From NCBI GenBank assembly GCA_013336365.1, contig JAAXTT010000014.1, forward strand, positions 1-20,333: 20,333 nucleotides of DNA. The letters are read 5' to 3'. A model generated the notes under the pieces. The model was not told the origin of the DNA, made no database searches, and saw only the letters and a list, made by a program, of their open reading frames with translations. A program made the translations under genes and the position numbers. Of the stretch, positions 7,126-13,986 are shown piece by piece. Each line of letters opens with the position of its first letter. The first letter of the stretch is position 1. The stretch comes from Peptococcaceae bacterium. GTDB lineage: Bacteria > Bacillota > Desulfotomaculia > Desulfotomaculales > Desulfocucumaceae.

Positions 7126-8559
7126 TTAAGGCAGTAGCTGCCAAAACGGCTTAGCCTTTAATTTATACAAGAAAGCATAATGCAACCACAATTTAATCCA
7201 AGAACCTGAAACCCCAATATCCAGTGCAGACAGATTCAAGTCTCTGCCATATTCCGGATATTTCTCCCTATCTCTTACAAACGGAAAAATACCAACTATA
7301 ATTGCATTGCCTTTTAATATATTGTTGTGCATTGAGGCAACGCAGATACCTGCTGTTTCAGCCAGGGAAGCCGATTTAGATGGCTGCTTCCCGTCAATCA
7401 GGTCGATAATGTTCAAGGCTGCTGCTATACCACATAGCTCCGAGGTATAGCCGGTTCTCGGAGACGAAGGCGATATCACTGTGCCATTTGGAGATATGCC
7501 CGGCTTTGACATTGGACCCGGTGTTGCAAAAGCAATTCCGGCGGCAAACATATTGTGGTATACCGGAGACTGATATGTTTTAGGCCAATCAGAACCGTTT
7601 AAATCCTCATATTTCTTGCCATATACTGCATCCACTTTTACAAAACCATCGGGATTGCATACTTTTTCTGTTATATCCGTTCCATTTTGATCTATATAGA
7701 TAATTTTTTGGCCCTTAAAAGGTGGCAATAACATTGCAAAGTCATATGGTATTTCATTAATATCTCCCTCTATTGTCTCATAGCCTATTGTTTTTTCACT
7801 AATCTTATTTACATGACTCTTGATAACAGATTTTATTCCATAGCTTTCAAATAATCCGGTCATAAAAGTTTCTGACGAAATTATTGTTGCGCCTTTTTCA
7901 ACCTCTATTCCATCTACTCCCATATCCCCAAGCTTAGGCTCATTTGACAGCCAAGTAAGGTTTACTTGCTTTCTTAAGCCTCTTTTTACTAAATTAAAAT
8001 GCACATTAAAGATAAATTCCAAAGCAGCTCCCTGGCAGGTGCATTTGCCATGGCCTGTTCCCACAACTATATTTGCTTCCTTACCATCCTCCAACTCCTT
8101 AATCAGTTCCGAATACTTTACTGCTGTATGCTCCGCATGGGAAGTGGTGCAAACAGAATAGGTATAGCCTTTGTCCGGTCCCAATCCAGGGGTTGCAGAA
8201 AAGTCTAACAACGGTCCTGTGGCAATAATCAGATAATCATAGTCAAATTTTATTTTTTCATTGTTGCTTATCTCTGCCCATAAATATTTTTCGTCAGGGT
8301 GTACTTGGTAAACTCTTCCTACTGTAAAATTGATCCCCAGTTTTTTATATACCGGTGCAAGCTCAAATTGTATCTTATCGGTCTTCATTTCCCCTATTCC
8401 TACCCAAATTAAGGATGGTATATAGGTGAACTTTGGTTGACGACTTATAACCGTTATTTCATGTTTTTTTGAACTTTTTCGCTTTCTCAATTCTTCTGAA
8501 AGAGTCATAGCAGCAGTATGGCCTGCAAATCCTGCTCCCACTATTATTATTTTAGCCAT
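7126..8559 (-). CDS. Sulfide:quinone oxidoreductase-like FAD-dependent oxidoreductase
   Basis: A 477-residue flavoprotein of the pyridine nucleotide-disulfide oxidoreductase fold. The FAD-binding GxGxxG is IIIVGAGFAGHTAA at 4-17; LIIATGP at 110-116 is the second FAD-contact motif. Cysteines at 137 (SVCTTSHAEHT) and 173/175 (GHGKCTCQGAA) sit where SQR has its sulfide-oxidising cysteines, and further ones occur in TSELCGIAAA and AGICVASMH. The C-terminal ~40 residues are amphipathic or aromatic (IKLWLHYAFLYKLKAKPFW), as in membrane-surface SQRs. It probably oxidises sulfide to zero-valent sulfur with quinone as acceptor; a related flavocytochrome or NADH-type enzyme is possible. GGAG lies 10 bases before the ATG. 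A CstR/CsoR-like operator is found upstream. It is transcribed alone. Confidence 0.78.
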   Translation of the reverse strand: MAKIIIVGAGFAGHTAAMTLSEELRKRKSSKKHEITVISRQPKFTYIPSLIWVGIGEMKTDKIQFELAPVYKKLGINFTVGRVYQVHPDEKYLWAEISNNEKIKFDYDYLIIATGPLLDFSATPGLGPDKGYTYSVCTTSHAEHTAVKYSELIKELEDGKEANIVVGTGHGKCTCQGAALEFIFNVHFNLVKRGLRKQVNLTWLSNEPKLGDMGVDGIEVEKGATIISSETFMTGLFESYGIKSVIKSHVNKISEKTIGYETIEGDINEIPYDFAMLLPPFKGQKIIYIDQNGTDITEKVCNPDGFVKVDAVYGKKYEDLNGSDWPKTYQSPVYHNMFAAGIAFATPGPMSKPGISPNGTVISPSSPRTGYTSELCGIAAALNIIDLIDGKQPSKSASLAETAGICVASMHNNILKGNAIIVGIFPFVRDREKYPEYGRDLNLSALDIGVSGSWIKLWLHYAFLYKLKAKPFWQLLP

Positions 8560-8620
8560 TCCTGCTCAACTCCATTTATCAATATTTTGGTAATATATTT
8601 ATATCATGCTGGAAATTATA

Positions 8621-8648
8621 TATATAGCATTTATTCTTGAAGAGTAAA
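8621..8648 (-). promoter_or_regulatory. Candidate promoter for the SQR-like gene
   Basis: TTTACT (8648-8643) and TATATA (8626-8621) on the minus strand are 16 bases apart and about 60 bases before the ATG at 8559. A nearby TATAAT at 8620-8615 is too far from the -35 to pair with it. The match is moderate and the DNA is AT-rich, so chance is possible. Confidence 0.35.
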
Positions 8649-8661
8649 ATCAGCCACCCTA

Positions 8662-8679
8662 ACTACCCCTGGGGGTATT
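8662..8679. promoter_or_regulatory. CsoR/CstR-family-like operator (C-tract/G-tract palindrome)
   Basis: ACTACCCCTGGGGGTATT contains TACCCC (8664-8669) and GGGGTA (8672-8677) as inverted arms around TG. Operators of the CsoR/CstR/FrmR family are C-tract/G-tract palindromes of the form ATACCCC..GGGGTAT, and persulfide-sensing CstR is known to control sqr-containing operons in staphylococci. The site lies between the SQR-like gene and the divergent hydrolase gene. A rightward TTGAAG (8637-8642), 17 bases, TAACTA (8660-8665) abuts it, so either direction could be controlled. No CsoR/CstR gene is in the window. The motif is seen; the regulator is inferred. Confidence 0.55.
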
Positions 8680-8721
8680 AAGCAGTTAAAAATATTCCTC
8701 AATAAATTTTAGTTGGCAATA

Positions 8722-8733
8722 TAGTTCGAACTA
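8722..8733. promoter_or_regulatory. 12-bp perfect palindrome TAGTTCGAACTA
   Basis: TAGTTCGAACTA is self-complementary across 12 bases in the divergent interval between the SQR-like and hydrolase genes, about 115 bases before the hydrolase ATG. It could be a dimeric-regulator site. No matching regulator is identified, and a 12-bp palindrome in AT-rich DNA can arise by chance. Confidence 0.25.
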
Positions 8734-8806
8734 GCTTTTAATTTACCCCATATATAAATTATAGCTTTTATTTGGCATATGTCAATAACCACCCTTGGCC
8801 ATTGCA

Positions 8807-8815
8807 TGTTATAAT
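8807..8815 (+). promoter_or_regulatory. Extended -10 promoter for the alpha/beta hydrolase
   Basis: TGTTATAAT at 8807-8815 is a perfect extended -10 (TGnTATAAT), giving a start of transcription near 8822 and a short leader before ATG 8847. No good -35 lies 17 bases upstream, as is common for extended -10 promoters. Confidence 0.5.
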
Positions 8816-8846
8816 TGATAAACTAACTTTAAGGATAATAAAAATA

Positions 8847-9854
8847 ATGATGATTTTCAAAAAACAACTCAAAAAAACACAAATAGCCCTTGCCATCCTT
8901 ATATCTGTTTTGGTCCTGGGGCTAGTCTATGAAAATATCGGGGAGTATATAGACAGTAAAGCCCATGGCCCTACAGGTCAGTTGGTGGAAATTAATGGTC
9001 ATATGATGCATATATACAGTGAAGGCACATCAGCCGGGAAACCGACTGTTGTCTTTACCTCCGGATGGAAGACCCCAAGTCCATATGTGGATTATTATCC
9101 TCTGCTCAAAGGAATATCAGAACAGACAAGGACTGTAGTCCATGAAAGACCCGGATATGGTTGGAGCAGTATTGCTGACGGCAATAGAGATATTGATACT
9201 ATAACTGAGGAACTTCATAAATTACTGGAAAAATCAGGCGAAAAAGGTCCCTATATTTTGGTCGGACATTCCTTTGGCTCAAATGAAATCTTAAGGTTTG
9301 CCCAACTATATCCTGATGAAGTGGCAGGAGTTGTGCTTATAGATGGAGCAAACCCTGACTATACCTCCACTATCAAGCGGCCGGCAAATATTCCCTTTTG
9401 GCATGGTACTATAAAAAATACCGTGTTCAACAATGTAATCAGCCTTCTCAATGAATTTGGGATTACCAGATTGATTTTATCTTCAACAGACCTATATGAA
9501 TCAAAGCTGACCGGCTATAAAAACAACTTGGCATATGCACCCCGGGATTTGAAAGAGCTTGATAAAGCAATGTTTATCAAAACACTTAACAATAAAAATC
9601 ATCTTCAAGAGCTACGAATGGACGCCTCAGTTCTCCTTAAAAATAAAGGTATTGGCGATATACCGCTTCGGGTAATTACATCTTCTCTATATGACCAATC
9701 TGACACCACTAGGAATATTCAGAAGGGTCTCTTATCCTGGTCTACAGACAGTAAGCAGTACATTATAAAGGATTCTCAGCATTATGTTCACTGGTTTGAC
9801 CCTCAAGCTGTTAGCTCAATAATCCTTAGCTTAATTTCAAAAAACAGTCAGTAA
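8847..9854 (+). CDS. Membrane-anchored alpha/beta hydrolase
   Basis: A 335-residue alpha/beta-hydrolase-fold protein with an N-terminal signal-anchor helix at ~12-28 (QIALAILISVLVLGLVYEN). The nucleophile elbow is VGHSFGS with Ser142. HERPGYGWS at 100-108 is the strand-4 turn typical of the family, VVLIDGANP carries a candidate catalytic Asp, and KDSQHYVHWFDP near the end supplies the catalytic His. ATG 8847 is chosen because AAGG at 8831-8834 precedes it and homologues do not usually carry the extra ~25 residues of a longer TTG frame from 8772. The enzyme is probably anchored with its catalytic domain outside the membrane. The substrate is unknown (ester, lactone or acyl chain). A 53-residue membrane protein follows 43 bases later. 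Confidence 0.85.
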   Translation: MMIFKKQLKKTQIALAILISVLVLGLVYENIGEYIDSKAHGPTGQLVEINGHMMHIYSEGTSAGKPTVVFTSGWKTPSPYVDYYPLLKGISEQTRTVVHERPGYGWSSIADGNRDIDTITEELHKLLEKSGEKGPYILVGHSFGSNEILRFAQLYPDEVAGVVLIDGANPDYTSTIKRPANIPFWHGTIKNTVFNNVISLLNEFGITRLILSSTDLYESKLTGYKNNLAYAPRDLKELDKAMFIKTLNNKNHLQELRMDASVLLKNKGIGDIPLRVITSSLYDQSDTTRNIQKGLLSWSTDSKQYIIKDSQHYVHWFDPQAVSSIILSLISKNSQ

Positions 9855-9897
9855 CGCCTTATTATTCATATTTTATAACCATAAGGAGTTGAAATTT

Positions 9898-10059
9898 ATG
9901 ATATTGGGTATCATGCTCATCGCAGCAGCCATTATAGGCACAATCTATGGAATTGTAAATAAGAATAAAAAAATGTTAGCGGCTTCACTAACCTTGCTTA
10001 TTATTATTGCTGCTATCTGGCTGGCATACTCTTATCAATATGCTAAAAATCCTTACTAG
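9898..10059 (+). CDS. Small two-helix membrane protein (53 aa)
   Basis: This short frame has an AAGGAG 9 bases before its ATG. Two hydrophobic segments, MILGIMLIAAAIIGTIYGIV at the N-terminus and LAASLTLLIIIAAIWLAYSY, flank a basic NKNKK loop, so it is very likely a small integral membrane protein with its loop in the cytoplasm. It follows the alpha/beta hydrolase by 43 bases on the same strand and probably shares its transcript. It ends 5 bases before the convergent thioredoxin-like gene. I recognise no family. The good ribosome binding site and clean topology make it a believable gene. Confidence 0.7.
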   Translation: MILGIMLIAAAIIGTIYGIVNKNKKMLAASLTLLIIIAAIWLAYSYQYAKNPY

Positions 10060-10064
10060 TCGGT

Positions 10065-10337
10065 TTATTGATCAAAGCCCGGGTTCACCTTTTTCAATAT
10101 TGTGACCACCTCTTCAGCCTTGAGGACTTTGCCATAAGATAATACCTTACCATCTACTACCAATGCAGGGGTGGTCATTACACCATACGCTGCAATTTCT
10201 GCAAAATCAGTCACATGGTCTACTGTAATGTCGATTCCAAGCTTTTCCAATGCAGCCTTTGTTGCAGCTTCAAGCTGATTGCACTTTGTACAGCCAATGC
10301 CTAATATCTTAACTGAGGCAATTTCAATTAATGCCAT
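10065..10337 (-). CDS. Thioredoxin-fold CxxC protein (TM0996/MTH895 family)
   Basis: A 90-residue glutaredoxin/thioredoxin-fold protein of the 'redox-active disulfide protein 2' type. The active site is ILGIGCTKCNQLE (Cys16, Cys19) and the cis-proline segment is GVMTTPALVVDGKV, followed by SYGKVLKAEEVVTILKK. I start at ATG 10337, 9 bases from the GGAG; the ATG at 10346 abuts that site. Such proteins are frequently encoded beside ArsP/YraQ-type permeases and ArsR regulators, and both are found upstream here, separated by a hemolysin III-like gene. It probably acts as a thiol reductase or a metal/metalloid-handling partner of the permease (inferred). It is 141 bases from the preceding gene and may have its own promoter. 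Confidence 0.9.
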   Translation of the reverse strand: MALIEIASVKILGIGCTKCNQLEAATKAALEKLGIDITVDHVTDFAEIAAYGVMTTPALVVDGKVLSYGKVLKAEEVVTILKKVNPGFDQ

Positions 10338-10478
10338 AATTAGCATCTCCTTTACTTTTTAAGAAATTTTATATAAACAGAAATATACTACCTTTTATAT
10401 ATTATCTATGATAGATACTGGATTTTTCCCGGGTTGGATGGTTCAACCGACCACTCAAGATTCATGAGTTTCTGCAAG
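10338..10478. promoter_or_regulatory. Structured spacer between hemolysin III-like and CxxC genes
   Basis: On the minus strand this 141-base gap holds several small inverted repeats: an ACTCATGA...TCTTGAGT hairpin, GGTTG...CAACC, and TATCTATCATAGATA. None carries a clean T-run, so they are more likely processing or regulatory structures, or an internal promoter region (TATATAAAAG), than a strong terminator. The function is uncertain. Confidence 0.25.
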
Positions 10479-11132
10479 CTAAACAAACATAATATATTTA
10501 ATCATTAACCAATAATGGCAAATGCTCCCTGCCATTATAAACAGGTGAAATATCTCATGAAAACCTAACCAGCCGGGAATAATGTTGGGAGGCCACTTTG
10601 TACCATAAATAATGGCCCCAGTGGTATAAAAAACACCTCCCATCAATAACCATGCGACTCCTCCAGTCGAAATTGATTGAATTAATGGCCAAAATGCAAC
10701 AGCTATCATCCAACCCATTAAAATATAAATTACTGTTGACAGCCACCGTGGGGCTTCCATCCAAAAGACCTTAAACAAAATGCCGCCGATTGCTAACAAC
10801 CATACTCCGACTAGAAGAGAATAACCCCAAATACCCCGTAGGGGAATCAAACAAAGTGGCGTATATGTCCCCGCAATTAAAACAAATATCATCATATGAT
10901 CTATATGTCGTAAAACAAATACCCCCTTCTGGGAAAGAGGTAATAAATGATATAATGCGCTGATTGTATAAAGTAAAATTAAGCTTGTGCAGAAAACGGA
11001 AAATGAAATCACATACGAGATTTTCCCATAATGTAATGCATTCAATATCATTACAACTAGCCCAATAATCGATAAAATAGCTCCAATTAAATGGGATAAT
11101 CCACTAAAGGGATCCCTCAATTTTATTTTCAC
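10479..11132 (-). CDS. Hemolysin III / PAQR-family membrane protein (TrhA-like)
   Basis: A 217-residue seven-helix membrane protein of the bacterial hemolysin III branch of the PAQR superfamily. Landmarks are DPFSGLSHLIGA near the N-terminus, SALYHLLP, LRHIDHMMIFVLIAGTYTPL, and FHEIFHLFIMAGSICHYW at the C-terminus. The His/Asp residues in these motifs are the conserved metal-site residues of PAQR proteins. I start at GTG 11132 because AGAGG lies about 10 bases upstream and the family begins near KIKLRDPFS; upstream in-frame ATGs would overlap another frame. The start is one base after the stop of the small frame at 11134-11345, suggesting coupling. It is probably involved in membrane lipid homeostasis or metal handling; 'hemolysin' is a historical name. 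Confidence 0.92.
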   Translation of the reverse strand: MKIKLRDPFSGLSHLIGAILSIIGLVVMILNALHYGKISYVISFSVFCTSLILLYTISALYHLLPLSQKGVFVLRHIDHMMIFVLIAGTYTPLCLIPLRGIWGYSLLVGVWLLAIGGILFKVFWMEAPRWLSTVIYILMGWMIAVAFWPLIQSISTGGVAWLLMGGVFYTTGAIIYGTKWPPNIIPGWLGFHEIFHLFIMAGSICHYWLMIKYIMFV

Positions 11133-11133
11133 T

Positions 11134-11345
11134 CTACCATAACCTCTCCGGAAACCATCCGTCATTAGCCTTAACAAAATCATATACTCCCCAGCCCTGG
11201 ACATCAAGCAGATAGGTTTGATCATAATAAGGCTTACATGTGAACAACCTGGGTTTTGGCTTGGATATTGATTCTATGTGAACTAAGCCATGGCCCTGCT
11301 CATTAAAGGTCAATCCCAAACTATGAGCTGTACTTTTTATATGAT
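11134..11345 (-). CDS. Unrecognised small open frame between permease and hemolysin III genes
   Basis: A frame open from near the permease stop to a TAG one base before the hemolysin III start encodes about 70 residues. It includes DHIKSTAHSLGLTFNEQGHG, LVHIESISKPKPRLFTCKPY and LLDVQGWGVYDFVKANDGW. The composition is protein-like, mixing Trp, Tyr, His and Cys with amphipathic pattern, and is not a shadow of the neighbouring genes. No in-frame ATG or GTG exists; the only usual start is a TTG at 11319 without a clear SD, so it may be truncated at its 5' end or translated by coupling or re-initiation from the permease, which it overlaps by a few bases. LFTC loosely recalls AdoMet decarboxylase-related proteins, but the catalytic motif is absent. 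I do not assign a family. Confidence 0.45.
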
Positions 11346-12341
11346 CAAAAATCCTAATATATTAAACAAATATCCGATTATAATAATCCCAATTGTAACA
11401 ATCCCAAAGAATACTAAAAGCAACTCTGCCTTAACTACTCTTTTCAACATTATCAATGATGGCAAGGAAAGGGCAGTTACTCCCATCATAAATGATAATG
11501 CAGTACCAAGCCCAACTCCTTTATAAACCAAAGCCTCTGCAATTGGGAGAGTACCAAATATATCAGCATAAATCGGCACACCGATTAATGTTGCTACCAG
11601 CACAGAGTACCACTTATCCTGGCCAAGAACTGCTGAGATTACCTCATTGGGTATCCAGTTATGGATGGCTGCCCCTATTCCTACTCCTATCAGGATATAA
11701 ACCCAGACCCTTTTTACAATGTCGGTAACCTGGTCTTTTGCATAAATTGCCCTATCTTTGGCAGTCAGCTTATTATGCTCAACCTCTATCATCCTATTGC
11801 TAAAAACAAAGGGCTCAACATATCTTTCCATTTTAGCCTTGCTTATAATGGTGCCTCCTATAACTGCCAGTAAAAGTCCCACCAACACATAAGAAACGGC
11901 AATTTTCCAATTAAATATACTTGCCAGCAAAATAATTGAGGCCAAGTCAACCAGTGGTGAGGATATTAAGAATGAAAAGGTGACGCCAATCGGAAGTCCT
12001 GCATTGGTAAAACCAATAAAAAGAGGTATTGATGAACAGGAGCAAAATGGCGTTATAGTCCCTAACAGAGCACCAAGTATATTGGCAGATACACCCTTAT
12101 ATTTTCCCAATATCTTCCTTGTCCTCTCAGGCGGAAAAAAGCTTTGTATATATGATATAGTGAAAATTAAAACAGATAAAAGTATAAATATCTTTAAGAC
12201 ATCATAGATAAAAAAATGTATGCTACCACCTAGTTTTTCCGATGTATCCAAGCCAAATACATTTTCTGTTAATGCCTTAACCAAATCAGATAGCCATTCC
12301 ATTTTTAACAGCTGATTATTTAACCATGCAAATATAAACAT
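11337..12341 (-). CDS. ArsP/YraQ-type permease (DUF318, PF03773-like)
   Basis: A 334-residue membrane protein with about eight to ten hydrophobic helices. The family signature is GTITPFCSCSSIPLFIG at ~94-110, with the Cys100/Cys102 pair, and ISSPLVDLASIILLA follows. A second repeat with VPIYADIFGTLPIAEALV and a cytoplasmic linker (KAKMERYVEPF) complete the two-fold pattern. Members include ArsP, which exports trivalent organoarsenicals, and uncharacterised permeases often paired with CxxC thioredoxin-like proteins. The ATG at 12341 has AAGGAG upstream. An ArsR-type regulator lies 21 bases before it on the same strand, which supports a metalloid- or thiol-responsive efflux role. The actual substrate is not determined. 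Confidence 0.88.
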   Translation of the reverse strand: MFIFAWLNNQLLKMEWLSDLVKALTENVFGLDTSEKLGGSIHFFIYDVLKIFILLSVLIFTISYIQSFFPPERTRKILGKYKGVSANILGALLGTITPFCSCSSIPLFIGFTNAGLPIGVTFSFLISSPLVDLASIILLASIFNWKIAVSYVLVGLLLAVIGGTIISKAKMERYVEPFVFSNRMIEVEHNKLTAKDRAIYAKDQVTDIVKRVWVYILIGVGIGAAIHNWIPNEVISAVLGQDKWYSVLVATLIGVPIYADIFGTLPIAEALVYKGVGLGTALSFMMGVTALSLPSLIMLKRVVKAELLLVFFGIVTIGIIIIGYLFNILGFLII

Positions 12342-12362
12342 AAATTTCTCCTTGTTGTTAAA

Positions 12363-12716
12363 TTAGTAGCCTTTTCCACAATATTGCTTTAAGTATTTTT
12401 CCTTATAGCTAATTTTAGCTTTGTCAGCAGAAAGCTTTGGGTAAGAACCAATATCATCAACTACGTCTTTCAATATATTCAGCAATATTTTATTTTCTTT
12501 TTTCAATGAATAATAAATATACTTTTCTTTTCTTTTGTCTATAACCAGATTCATATCTCTGAATTTAGTAAGGTTCTGTGATATCCTGGGCTGAGGCACT
12601 TCCAAAATGCCACTGAGCTCACAAACACAAAGCTCTTCTTCTTGATACAGAAGCACCAGTATTCTTAACCTAGTCTCATCTGATAATCCTTTGAATATAT
12701 TAGTTAATTGGTTCAT
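12363..12716 (-). CDS. ArsR-family winged-helix repressor
   Basis: A 117-residue ArsR/SmtB regulator. The metalloid site ELCVCEL (Cys30, Cys32) lies at the start of the recognition region and closely resembles ELCVCDL of E. coli ArsR, which senses As(III)/Sb(III). The DNA-contacting helix is VPQPRISQNLTKFRDMNLV, followed by the beta-wing KRKEKYIYYSL. A single extra cysteine in KQYCGKGY at the tail might contribute a third ligand. AGGAG lies 9 bases before ATG 12716. It is the first gene of the permease unit and its own promoter carries a 28-bp dyad, so autoregulation is likely. Confidence 0.93.
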   Translation of the reverse strand: MNQLTNIFKGLSDETRLRILVLLYQEEELCVCELSGILEVPQPRISQNLTKFRDMNLVIDKRKEKYIYYSLKKENKILLNILKDVVDDIGSYPKLSADKAKISYKEKYLKQYCGKGY

Positions 12717-12746
12717 TCAAAATTTCTCCTATCAGAAAACACTGTT

Positions 12747-12777
12747 TTTATATTAATATATTCGAATATGTTAATAT
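12747..12777 (-). promoter_or_regulatory. arsR promoter overlapped by a 28-bp dyad operator
   Basis: The dyad at 12750-12777 has 11-base arms (ATATTAATATA / TATGTTAATAT, one mismatch) around TTCGAA. On the minus strand it covers a -35 TTAACA (12774-12769) and overlaps the upstream part of the -10 TATAAA (12752-12747), 16 bases apart. ArsR-family operators are AT-rich dyads over their own promoters, so this is a good autorepression site. It could also affect the divergent alcohol dehydrogenase gene. Confidence 0.65.
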
Positions 12778-12921
12778 TTTATCCTTATTCGGTCCTTTGT
12801 CAATAGATTTTATGCTCTTGGGACTATTTTTTTAGAAAAAACTGACCACCAAAAGGGTTTCCCAATACTTAAGTTGAATTTATTATCATGGATGAATCTA
12901 GATATGAAGGAGTGGATGATA

Positions 12922-13983
12922 ATGAAAGGCTTTGCAATGTTAGGCATAGGTAAGATTGGCTGGATAGATAAAGAAAAACCGATAGCAGGCCCACTGGATG
13001 CCATTGTTCGGCCTATTGCCATTTCACCATGTACTTCTGATATCCATACAGTATGGGCAGGCGCCATTGGCGAAAGAAAAGATATGATTTTGGGTCATGA
13101 ATCAGTTGGTGAGATTGTTGAAGTTGGCAGCATGGTTAGGTTTTTCAAACCGGGGGATAAGGTAATGGTGCCTGCGATAACTCCCGATTGGGGATCACTG
13201 GAAGCTCAGGATGGTTTTCCCCAACATTCCGGAGGTATGCTGGGTGGCTGGAAATTCTCTAATTACAAGGATGGGGTAATGGCGGAGTTTTTTCATGTCA
13301 ATGATGCTGATTCGAATTTAGCACCCCTTCCCGAGGGTATTTCACCTGAGGAAGCTGTCATGTTAAGTGATATGGTTCCTACCGGTTTTCATGGAGCCGA
13401 GCTTGCCGGAGTAACACCGGGAGATAGGGTGGTCGTCATTGGCATAGGACCGGTAGGACTTATGGCAGTTGCCGGAGCCAATCTAATGGGAGCCGGATAC
13501 CTCTATGCAATCGGCTCAAGACCTGTCTGCCAGGAGGCTGCAAAATTTTACGGAGCTACAGATATCATCAATTACAAGGAAGGTGATATCGTTGAACAGG
13601 TGTTGTCCAGGACAAAGGGCAAGGGTGTTGACCGGGTTATAATTGCAGGTGGCGATGTAGATACTTTTGGGCAAGCTGTAAAGATGTTGAAACCCGGTGG
13701 CTCCATTGGCAATGTCAATTATCTTGGGGAAGGGGAATTTGTTAAAATCCCCCGACTTGAATGGGGTGTAGGTATGGGACATAAACGAATTAATGCCGGT
13801 CTTACCCCAGGCGGCAGGTTAAAGCTACAAAGGCTGGCCACACTGCTGGAAACCGGCAAATTAGACACCAGCAGACTGATTACTCATCGCTTCGAAGGCC
13901 TGGAGGCCTGTGAAAAAGTACACTTTATGATGAAGGACAAGCCGGTAGATATGATTAAACCCGTTGTAACAATTAAATATTAG
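12922..13983 (+). CDS. NADP-dependent secondary alcohol dehydrogenase (zinc type)
   Basis: A 353-residue medium-chain dehydrogenase very close in sequence to the Thermoanaerobacter brockii / Clostridium beijerinckii enzymes that interconvert 2-ketones and secondary alcohols. The zinc ligands fall exactly at the known positions: Cys37 (SPCTSDIHT), His59 (ILGHES) and Asp150 (LSDMVPTGFHG). The coenzyme fold shows GIGPVG at 174-179, and the NADP-selecting GSR at 198-200 with Tyr218 is conserved, so NADP(H) is expected. ATG 12922 is 9 bases from AAGGAG and gives the family-typical MKGFAMLGIGKIGW start; the upstream in-frame ATG at 12874 adds 16 atypical residues. It is a single-gene unit ending in a strong terminator. 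It probably serves as a redox sink or in solvent metabolism. Confidence 0.95.
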   Translation: MKGFAMLGIGKIGWIDKEKPIAGPLDAIVRPIAISPCTSDIHTVWAGAIGERKDMILGHESVGEIVEVGSMVRFFKPGDKVMVPAITPDWGSLEAQDGFPQHSGGMLGGWKFSNYKDGVMAEFFHVNDADSNLAPLPEGISPEEAVMLSDMVPTGFHGAELAGVTPGDRVVVIGIGPVGLMAVAGANLMGAGYLYAIGSRPVCQEAAKFYGATDIINYKEGDIVEQVLSRTKGKGVDRVIIAGGDVDTFGQAVKMLKPGGSIGNVNYLGEGEFVKIPRLEWGVGMGHKRINAGLTPGGRLKLQRLATLLETGKLDTSRLITHRFEGLEACEKVHFMMKDKPVDMIKPVVTIKY

Positions 13984-13986
13984 CAA

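Noticed and set aside
8772..8846. TTG at 8772 as the hydrolase start
   Set aside because: The extended -10 at 8807-8815 lies downstream of it, so a transcript from that promoter would not include it; ATG 8847 has an SD-like AAGG and begins just before the anchor helix.
10832..10846. TACCCCGTAGGGGAA, another C-tract/G-tract palindrome like a CsoR-type site
   Set aside because: It lies deep inside the hemolysin III coding sequence, far from any promoter, and is explained by the codons there.
12874..12921. Upstream in-frame ATG extending the alcohol dehydrogenase by 16 residues
   Set aside because: The MKGFAM start at 12922 has the correctly spaced AAGGAG and puts the zinc ligands exactly at residues 37, 59 and 150 as in the family.
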